A DNA stretch of 64,000 nucleotides, taken from Actinernus sp. WN-2022 (Eukaryota; Cnidaria; Anthozoa; Actiniaria; Actinernidae). The stretch is from contig JAOWCC010000655.1 in assembly GCA_030867875.1 (NCBI GenBank), forward strand, positions 9,632,269 through 9,696,268. Reading direction: 5' to 3'. The position numbers and the translations under genes were made by a program. A model generated the notes under the pieces. The model made no database searches, was not told where the DNA came from, and was given only the letters and a program-made list of their open reading frames with translations. Below, one piece after another: positions 56,460 to 64,000 of the stretch (the first letter of the stretch is position 1; every line of letters begins with the position of its first letter).

Positions 56460-56858
56460 CTACTTATCCTCCGATTCTACCACATTTAGATCTTTCTCAC
56501 TAATGGAGAGGTCATCCAATGCCTTATCGAGATCGTGAATGTCCACCACATTTGGATCTTTCTCCGATTCCACTACATTTGGATCTTTCTCCGATTCTAC
56601 TACATTTGGATACGGGAGATTCGCCAACTCATTAGATCGTTTCTTATCGAGGTTCTTCTTATTGCGAATGGTACGGCGTTGAGGTGCACCACATTTTGCA
56701 CAAAGTTCGTAAATAGTACGACATCCTCGACCACACTTCAAACATGGAACGAATATAGCACATCCTCTTTCTATCTGGAAGTTATGTTGAGAGCAATACT
56801 CTGATATCTTTGAACACTTCCTTATACATTTCGTGGTCTTTCCTCGCATCAACCACAA
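56460..56858 (-). CDS. Cys-rich small Polinton protein with tandem tail repeats
   Basis: The 132-residue ORF is intact. The N-terminal half is Cys-rich and probably zinc-binding (CIRKCSKISEYCSQH, then CLKCGRGC and CAKCGAPQRR), followed by a basic NKKNLDKKR. The C-terminal half is an acidic tandem repeat of PNVVESEKD (two clear copies and degraded ones) encoded by 27-bp DNA repeats at about 56540-56620. It is the last gene before the right terminal repeat. It may bind nucleic acid; I do not recognise a named family. Confidence 0.5.
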   Translation of the reverse strand: MWLMRGKTTKCIRKCSKISEYCSQHNFQIERGCAIFVPCLKCGRGCRTIYELCAKCGAPQRRTIRNKKNLDKKRSNELANLPYPNVVESEKDPNVVESEKDPNVVDIHDLDKALDDLSISEKDLNVVESEDK

Positions 56859-56913
56859 GTTATTATCTCAATCATCGTGCAATATACCTATATATGCTAT
56901 GTGTCTAATTGGT

Positions 56914-57206
56914 TTGAAATGTAATAAATTAATTCACTATAAACCAAATGTTCGAACAAATGTTAATATATGCTTAGCCCTGATATAATACCTTATGACT
57001 ACACTCCTTTAATATGACTTATAAATACGATAAATGAACTATAGTAGTAAACCTATTGCTGGTGTCTGGCCCGATTTCCATTTTTCCTACTAACACACTG
57101 TTGCATTTTATGATAACGAACCCGAAGGGTGAGATGTCATAAAATGCAACAGTGTGTTAGTAGGAAAAATGGAAATCGGGCCAGAACCAGCAATAGATAT
57201 ACTACT
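56914..57206. repeat. Polinton right TIR with a terminal palindrome
   Basis: Inverted counterpart of 36403-36691. The self-complementary part is arm 57043-57113, loop 57114-57136, arm 57137-57206; the loop reads acccgaagggt here (complement of the left). The loop orientation is the same at both ends when each is read inward. Confidence 0.9.
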
Positions 57207-58120
57207 TTCTGGCTTTGTTTAGTAGACACACTTTTTCACTCCTTGACTTTTCAAGTTTTCCCATGTGTCCTTGTCAATAATATTACATGAGGCTCCAGAA
57301 TCAATTAAAATGTCCTGGATCTTTGCACCTCCTACAATAATATTTACAGTTCCATCTTCATTGTTTAGAACATGATCCTCTCCTTCATTGACTATGAAAG
57401 CATACTCGTCCTCTTGATCTATACAGTTAGCAATTGACTTAAAGTGACTGTTATTTTGCTTTGAACTCCCTGGCTTTGTTTCCCTCTCACTTTTGCACAT
57501 AACAGCAAAATGTCCGACCAAATGGCACTTATTACAAGTAGCCTTGATAGCAGGGTAGCTTTTATCACGGGAGTAATGTCCAGTCCGGCCACATCTGAAG
57601 CATTTTCCTTTTTTCCTCCAGACTGGTCCCTCTTTCCTCTACCAAAATTAAGCCTGTTAACTTCACTGCGATTTGAGCTCTCCATTTTCCTTGCTTGGAA
57701 GTATGCTGCTTCCATTGAGCGAGCGAGACTTTGTACGTCTGTCAGCTTCAAGTCCTGTCCTCTTTCGAGTAGTTTTCTCCTCAGAGTGTTATTTTTACAC
57801 TTGTCAATTATTTGATCTTGAAGTTGTTCGCTCAGTTTGTCTCCAAATTGACAGTTTTCCGCTTGGCGACTCAATCGCACAACAAACTGGTCTACGCGGT
57901 CTCGTTATCCTCTTGAGTCATCTGTCGAAATTCGTGTCGCTCAAAGGGAATGTTCACTCTCGGTGAAAAGTGAATGTCTAGTGTTTTCATAGCTTTCTCA
58001 TAAACGTCCAGTTCCTCTTCTGGCTCAGGTAGTGTCGAAAATATCTGCTGTACGTCCATCCCAGCTGAATGGAGCAACAAGGCTCTCTTTGGCTTCTTAT
58101 CCTTGATTCCTTTGCCCTAT
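57207..58120 (-). pseudogene. Gypsy-type gag and protease, upstream half
   Basis: Minus-strand gag in three pieces: ALLLHSAGMDVQQIFSTLP-like sequence (58100 on), then RLSRQAENCQFGDKLSEQLQ and DQIIDKCKNNTLRRKLLERG (57880 on), a frameshift in the zinc-knuckle region (CFRCG-type remnants, then LVGHFAVMCK near 57510), and an aspartic protease with ILIDSGASCNIIDKDTWENL (catalytic DSG, about 57290). It ends at the Polinton border, and the protease tail and RT resume on the other flank at 36402. A five-A run just before the border holds a frameshift. LTRs were not found. Confidence 0.8.
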
Positions 58121-58484
58121 ACAAAGAATTCAAAAGCTGTTTTTCACCGCCTCCATCGGGGCCTTAACACTCGTGGAATCTCCGGTGCAATCGAATGGCA
58201 CTATTCCTCCGATTTAGATTTGCACAGCCATAGTACTCTCCTCAGACGAAATACTATGTTTCTAAGATTATCCTCGTCGCTAATTGTAGTATTCTTACTC
58301 AAGGAAGCTTTCAAAAATTTCAAAAATAAGAGAGAATCTATGATTTTGTGGGACGCCTTGCTCAAAAGCCATACATTCTCTTATTTGTGTAATTTTTGAA
58401 TCTTGCTGTTCAGTTCGTATTTATCGAAACATTCTCAAATTCGGAAAACTTGCTCATTTTAGTGTGATCATTCTTGTAGTGGGG
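58121..58484. other. Gypsy 5' remnant or spacer
   Basis: No coding sequence I can support. A plus-strand ORF of 98 codons covers part of it but has no motif and lies antisense to the expected gag start. Confidence 0.4.
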
Positions 58485-59300
58485 TTCATTTCTTAATCAG
58501 ATTTTGACACTCGGTCCTAGTCTCTTCTTCAACTCCGAAATGGCGAATAAGGTAAACCTTGATGTTCTCTGGGATATTGTTCCATGCATAGGTTAGGTCC
58601 TTTATTTACTATCGATTTGTACATACATTTTATCAGTTTTCGCTATTGGGATTGATAGCTTATTTTTACCTCTAAGATTATACGCGGCAAAATTGCGCCT
58701 AGTAAATAAATCAGATATTTGTCCCGGTACAATTTCGAAGAAACTGATATAAACTAAACCAGCTAATATATGGTTATACTGCCATGCTGGTGGTCGCCAA
58801 CTCTCTTTGGACAACGATTTTTGCTGCGCGTATGTGCATTCTTTCTTGAAGGAGGGTGACGTTACAATTTCCCCACATGCACACTATAAGACAGTATCTT
58901 ACACTAGAAAAGACTGCTTTATTGTAAGAGTCATGTAGCATTTGTCTCGGGAGGAAGCGCATGAATTTCAATAGATTCAGTTTCCTTTCAAAACCTTTCG
59001 AGATACTTCGTAGGTGCTCACTCCACTTCAGGTTAATATCAATAGTTATTCCCAGGCATCTCGATGAACTGACTCTTTTAACTACAGCATTACATAGTAT
59101 AAGTAGTGGGAGGGGCCCAACGAAATGTCCGTGTCTCATAATTATACTCTAACGCTTTTTGTGATGAATGGTCATGCCTGAATTTAAGCACCATAGGGAT
59201 ACTCTATCTAGGACCTTTTTCGTAGCTACAAATTCATGTAAGAAATAAATTGCAGTTAAGATTCTAGCTTTTTTCGCATTGTCTGACCTCTTCGCACTGG
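58485..59300 (-). pseudogene. LINE 3' fragment (RT thumb and C-terminal tail)
   Basis: Minus-strand blocks: KVLDRVSLWCLNSGMTIHHKK (about 59200), then RCLGITIDINLKWSEHLRSI and NLLKFMRFLPRQMLHDSYNK (about 59070-58930), a C-terminal QISDLFTRRNFAAYNLRGKN region (about 58690), and WNNIPENIKV near 58590. This order is that of a CR1-like RT thumb and tail. 5' truncated and frameshifted. The SINE at 59521 follows in opposite orientation. Confidence 0.65.
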
Positions 59301-59520
59301 TTAATTCTGATCCCAAGTGTTTAATATTTAATCGGATATAACATGTACGTGGTTTATTTTCCACAGACCCCCGATTTTTCACAATGGCGAGGTTTTCTCA
59401 TTGTACACAATAACAATATCTCTTCATAAATCACCAGCAAGTATCGTTTTCCTAGTACACGTACATTTTTGGGGATCCCATTGTTGTATAAAATCTCCTT
59501 TACTTTTCTAATCACAATGC

Positions 59521-59700
59521 GGGGATGCAGGTTGGCGCAGTAGTAAAACACGCCTCTCAGATTCGATTCTCGGCTCGGCCAACGTACGTGAGTTAGGTTT
59601 GTTGTTGATTCCTTATCTGCATTCGAGGGTTTCTCTCCGGATTCTCCGCTTTTCCTACCTCCGTTAAAATCAATATGTGGGTCGAGTATTTTATGTCCAA
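59521..59700 (+). repeat. tRNA-derived SINE
   Basis: An A box tggcgcagtag (59533-59543) and a B box gattcgattct (59560-59570) start the element, followed by a body with gtttgttgttgattcc and tttctctccggattctcc. That body resembles SINEs I associate with scleractinian coral genomes, the best hint of host group. The tRNA-like head does not form a complete cloverleaf. Ends are approximate. Confidence 0.6.
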
Positions 59701-60547
59701 ACAGGTAATGTAGTGAGGAGCGTGTGAGGAGTACACGCAGGCCCACAGCTGCTGTAAGCTGCCATAATCAGCCTGCTAATAATATATTTCTTTACGTGCA
59801 TGGCACACGTCGACACGAGGAAGATTCACAAAATATTATACCTTGTAGAGCAGCGAGGAGATTAGCTATTCTGCAAGGCCATCACGGCCTTCTTCGACTT
59901 TTCTGTTTAGTTTTACAAGCTGACTTGCATTTATATCGAAACAACAACCTATAAATATAACAAAGTGCGAAATTCACTCTCGGTCTCAGTTCATACTATG
60001 ACTGAATGCCCGCTAAACGAACTCGGTTTCAAACATAATTCAGAAATTAAAATGTAACTTAAAGGAGCTGTGTCACTGTCAGAGACACGCCTTTATATTC
60101 GCAACCGGAACAATATTATTTTCAGTGGTTTTCATATAAACTGACGACCTTATCACACGTGTGGGATAGATAAAAGTAAATGTGAAGAAATGATTAACAA
60201 ACTGTGCATATATATCTAGTCTTCAAGGAAACTATTGCATATCCTTTCAATCAAGCATTAAGGGAGGGGAATTTAACTGTTTGAAGCCAATTAACAGCAC
60301 CAATCGAACATTGATTCCAAACATGCGCAAAACCATGACACAGCGCCCTTAAAATTCCTGATAGTCAAGTTACTCTGAACTTATAATGCTTCCACAGACA
60401 TTTAGGGTCCAGCTATTAGTTAACTCTGCATTCCACCATTGCTGGGCAGTAGCTACGAATCTTAAACCACAGTGCTTTGCGCGCTCACGCGAAGATCAAA
60501 ACAATAACAATGCGCCCGCAAAGCACAACGGTCGCCAGGGAGTCTTT
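59701..60547. other. Spacer
   Basis: Near 60456-60475 ccacagtgctttgcgcgctcac resembles the terminus of the TTAA element at 40211 (cccacagtgcttagcgcgctcac), so a small fragment of the same family may be present. No gene seen. Confidence 0.4.
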
Positions 60548-60884
60548 ATTAGGGAAGAGGTCAAAACAACGGTATTCTGGCGGGATCCAATTTTGATGGA
60601 AGGGAAGTTGTACCCGGAACCCACCACCCATTTTGGCAAAATCTAGACATTTGACTACAAATATCTTCTTGAATAAAATACTTATTGAAGAAGTAACTAT
60701 ATTTCTAGTTTCTCCAGGCAGAGAAGAACGTGTGTCTGCATTAAAATCAGGTATCCCTATTTTACAACGCGAGAAAATTACCCTAAAAAAAAAGGGGTAG
60801 GGTTATTACGCGCCACCCACCACCTCCCCTGACAAAAATGGGTCACATTCGAAATCCATTGTTTTGACCTCTTCCCTAATGTGA
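60548..60884. mobile_element. MITE, 0.34 kb
   Basis: attagggaagaggtcaaaac at the left end is mirrored as gttttgacctcttccctaat at the right end. The interior includes a cccaccacc-rich stretch and its partial complement. Borders are clear from the inverted repeat, the target duplication is not. Confidence 0.7.
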
Positions 60885-63281
60885 ATATACTTAGTTCACA
60901 AAAAAGTATGAATCTTCATATATATGGCTGTGAGTTTTAAAACATGAAACGCATTATTTCCATTTTTGCTTTCCTCGTGTTGCAGATATGAAGATGTCAA
61001 AGTCATGCTGCCTCGTTCCCAGGAATCTGAAAATCGCTCAGCTATGCTAAGCGCCTGGGACGATTCCAGAGCGCGAGGAATCATGGAAAGGGAGCAGAGA
61101 GGAAGAGAGGCGCCTGGCAGATCGTGTTCGGCTTCTTGACAAAAACGTCGGTTTCTAGAAACAGCTATAAATAGTCATCTGTGCGAAATTACTTCCGTTC
61201 CATGTATCGTGCGGTGAACATCGAGCCATTTGTCGATAAATCTTGTACATGTACTCTTGTTTTATTTTTTTTGAAATAAGTAATTTCACTAAAACATTGG
61301 CTAGCACCCCACTTCTGAAAAGGAAAATATGTTGATGGGAGATACGACAATAGTGAAACTGTATTTACTGTAATATCAAATTCGGAAGCCTAATTCCAAT
61401 TTATTGTACTATTGTGAATAGACTGATCATCTGCATGTGCCTCTGCTACTGGAATCTCGGGGTGATTTGGGAATGTTTAATGTGATTTTCAAGTCTTCGA
61501 GTGACCAGTCGATTCGCCCCGATGAGGAAGTTTGAATCAATCAATGAATTGAGCTCGGGACCGAAAATTCACATTCATCTCGCTCAAACAGCTGTCCAGG
61601 AATAAGAGAAAAGACCTCAAAGTAGGTCAAGTTTACTTTTGAATTGTCTTTTAATTGTTTTGTTTAAGATCGCTTGACAAGAAATCCTTGCAAACTCTTG
61701 TGAGCTGTTGGCGTTTGAAATCGTGTTCAAAGTTGCTTGAAGAAAAATCCTTGAACTGGAATTCATTTTCAGCTTCGATAGTTTCTTTCAGTTTTCATCA
61801 TAAGGTTACCAAATACCTCATCTAGCACTTTGGAAGCTGTTGACAAACTAATTTTATGTATTGTTACCTAAAATCTCAAGAAATAATGAAGAAATATTTA
61901 TCAGTCTCATACATAAAGAACCTGCATTTGATATTAAACGTAATATTCATGTATTTTTTTCATTCTTGTTTTAGCTCATTGCAGTGCGTAATGCTCTTTA
62001 TCATATGTACGGCCCCGCGCGCGCTTTCCTTTCAAAACCATTTACAAAAGTCAGGTGACGAGGGCCGGACGTGTATGGCGTTTTGTATCTGTTTTACCAC
62101 TCTTTCCTCCTATTTGTTATGGTCACAATGCCGGACCCCCACAGAGTGGGCGTGGCCAATATCTTACTCAACTTACTTTTTTCAATATTTCAGAGTTATT
62201 ACTCTTCAATTATAGGGCTGTTATTTTAAAATTGTCAATTCGAAAATTTGGTCAAATACAGGTCCTCGTGGAATGAGCCCAGATGTGACGTCATTTCAAC
62301 TTTAACTGTTTAGACGGTAGTGTTTCATCGAATTGGCCCCAGGTGTAATATACTATAAAATAAAATATTAATGCCGTTTGTAGTTCTGTTTTATAGTTTA
62401 TATGCTAAGTTATGTAGATCAGTTTGGTAAGGACTAAGCATGTGCCCCAAACATTTCAACGCGTAACATAATTATGTGTTCATATAATACCTACATGACA
62501 CAGTATGTATTCTAAATCAGTCATTTCTATGGAAGTCAATTATACACATTCTTTAGGCGAGCATGTCAATGTACACCGCTGTTAATAGTTTTATTGTCAA
62601 CTCCATGAAGAAGTCTGTTGTATACAGACGAAAGACGGAGCAATTTAAAAAAAACATTTACAAACTGAATGAAACTACAGAGTTATCGTACATGTACTGC
62701 TCTGACACCAGTTCTAGTTTAAACAAATATTTAGATTGGTTTTTGTTTAATGACACATGGAAATTCTCTAAATTATTAACACTGCACACAGCTGCACGCT
62801 CAACGAAAGTTATATTACCTCTATTGACAAATAAATAACCAAACATTTGTCAAGGAACTGTGTGATTGGGATAATAAAAGGGATTAAAAATCCATTTAAA
62901 GCAGTTTAATCTTGAATGAGTCAGATGAGTTTGCATTTCTTTCACCGAAAAAGTACGTTATTTGAGACACGATCTCTGTTTAAATCATTTGTGCATATCA
63001 TTAACTATGAAATTTTGACGCATGCGCGTCTCATGATAGTGGGCCTTTAACCCATTTAATAAATGGTGCCTATCGTAGAGTACATGTAATCCTGTTGGCT
63101 TCAACGCACACTGCCGGCACTGTGTTTGTATTGAACTTCGGCACAATATGATATGACGGGTTGTTTTCTTATTGTAATTATTACTGTTTGACGTAAATTA
63201 TCAATATAGTAAAAACAAGCATGTTATTATTTGATTATATTTAATAGGTTTTACTGTCAAATAGTTTAAAAGTTGACTTAC
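60885..63281. other. Spacer, probable intron and 3' region of the gene at the right edge
   Basis: The gene at 63282-64000 must continue to lower coordinates, but I could not identify its next exon. A perfect TGACGTCA lies at 62286-62293. The short ORFs here carry no motif. Confidence 0.4.
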
Positions 63282-64000
63282 GTGGTGGTGCATGATCATT
63301 CATTGTGTTCAATAGTACAGACAGTACGATAACAATTCCCAGGACACAGACACCAGAGAGAACTGATCCTAGGAAGAATTTCCTAGTGCAATAGGGATGT
63401 ACACCTTGTTCACCTGCAGACGAACACTCAGCAGGAGAAGGAAGAATCGTTAAATACTCTGGTTCAGAGGCGTCAGCATTATTCTGCCAGTTGGATGAGG
63501 TTGGCCCAGGAATTTCTTCATAAATCGGTTCTTCCTGTTCCTCTGTAGGTGTCGCAGTGTTGTTAGTAGACAGTGGCTCGGAAATGGCAACCGCCGGTTG
63601 TGGTCTTGTCCCTCCATCATTGTCAGTGTCTGTACTAACTGTGTTCACATATATTGATTCAATATTGACTTTTGGCCACACATTGCTAGTACATTCTGTG
63701 TTACCATCAGCCTTCATGAACTGCTGCATCTGCAAAGCTTCTACGGCATCTTGCTTTTGCGTTGCCGTTCTTTCATCTCTTTCACTGTCAACAAGTGCCT
63801 CCTTGTTTTGAAGAGAATTGGAGTCCTCCCTAGAATTTCCAGCCTTTTTACTAGAGTTTAATTCCACGACTGACCCATCACGTCTCACTGACATTGTGCT
63901 CTGACTTGCCTTTGTATTGCCGCCATACTCCTCGCAGTTTTGCACAGAACTAGAGAGTGTTTCTTGTTTGGCTTTTTCATTATCGACATGAATTTCATAG
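63282..64000 (-). CDS. Single-pass membrane protein exon with paired YxxI motifs, partial
   Basis: The frame is open from the window edge (YEIHVDNEKAKQE...) and passes the internal Met at 63945, which is therefore not proven as the start. A long Ser/Thr/Asn- and Glu-rich region contains EEPIYEEIPG and, 18 residues after that YEEI, SEPEYLTILPS. A membrane segment follows (FFLGSVLSGVCVLGIVIVL) preceded by PYCTRK. After NDHAPP there is a consensus donor (acgtaagt), so the exon ends at 63282 and the ORF beyond it is intron. A long N-terminal tail with tyrosine motifs before the membrane segment suggests a type II protein with a cytoplasmic signalling tail, as in lectin-like or TNF-type receptors, but the extracellular domain is not in view. 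No identity can be given. Confidence 0.6.

Larger units (their letters stand above)
36403..57206. mobile_element. Polinton/Maverick element, 20.8 kb, inserted in a gypsy pol
   Basis: Borders are set by terminal inverted repeats starting agtagta and by duplicated flanking bases: ttctg at 36398-36402 and 57207-57211 (6 bp, tttctg, if the last T of the element is shared). The hallmark gene set is present: protein-primed PolB, RVE integrase, HerA/FtsK-type ATPase and a probable double jelly-roll capsid, plus a probable minor capsid gene and several conserved small proteins. On the minus strand the disrupted gypsy frame continues from one flank to the other at this point, apart from one frameshift in a five-A run (57232-57236, read as T on plus). 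Two later transposons have inserted into it. Without those (1547 and 5676 bp) the element would be about 13.6 kb. Several genes are broken, so the copy is inactive. Confidence 0.93.

Overview
The window is a stretch of animal nuclear DNA, most likely from a cnidarian and probably a coral or other hexacoral. The evidence is long AT-rich spacers, splice-type signals, a tRNA-derived SINE whose body resembles ones I associate with coral genomes, CR1-like, BEL/Pao, gypsy and Crypton remnants, many short inverted-repeat elements, and a large Polinton/Maverick. The organism call is inference. No rRNA gene, intact tRNA gene, CRISPR array or bacterial operon is visible.

Layout. 1-18 kb is mostly non-coding, with nested MITEs and foldbacks, two exons of a probable cnidarian multi-copy gene (minus strand, 1.4-3.06 kb), a convergent pair of promoter-plus-first-exon copies (7.08-7.45 kb and 13.65-14.01 kb), and a 2.4-kb DNA transposon (11159-13560, TAG duplication). 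18.3-24 kb holds a decayed BEL/Pao element split by a 0.7-kb MITE, then the end of a Crypton-type tyrosine recombinase. 27.3-30.5 kb is a decayed CR1-like LINE. 33.8-34.8 kb is a second LINE fragment, which abuts a gypsy-type retrotransposon cut off after RNase H.

The centrepiece is a Polinton of 20.8 kb (36403-57206) inserted in the coding region of that gypsy element, with about 290-bp terminal inverted repeats and a 5-6 bp target duplication. It carries protein-primed DNA polymerase B, a retroviral-type integrase, an FtsK/HerA-type packaging ATPase, a probable double jelly-roll major capsid protein, a probable minor capsid (penton) protein, several conserved small or membrane proteins, and, unusually, a TFIIB-like transcription factor (zinc ribbon plus two cyclin-like repeats). 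The genes form compact, sometimes overlapping runs, as in a small DNA virus: one minus-strand run goes from capsid through ATPase to integrase, and a plus-strand gene starts 30 bp from the capsid start. I could not find the usual adenovirus-type protease. The copy is dead: polB, ATPase, penton, one membrane protein and the TFIIB gene carry frameshifts or stops.

Two transposons have landed inside it. A 1.55-kb piggyBac-like element (40211-41757, TTAA duplication) splits the end of polB. A 5.7-kb element (48057-53732, TA duplication) with ATGC-tetramer arrays at both ends splits another gene and itself contains a 391-bp MITE with a 9-bp duplication and a 492-bp hairpin. Each Polinton end is itself a near-perfect palindrome with arms of about 70 nt around a 23-nt loop.

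Downstream are a LINE 3' fragment (58.5-59.3 kb), the SINE, another MITE and, at the right edge, the first part of a host gene on the minus strand. That gene encodes a single-pass membrane protein with paired YxxI motifs, ends at a consensus splice donor, and runs off the window.
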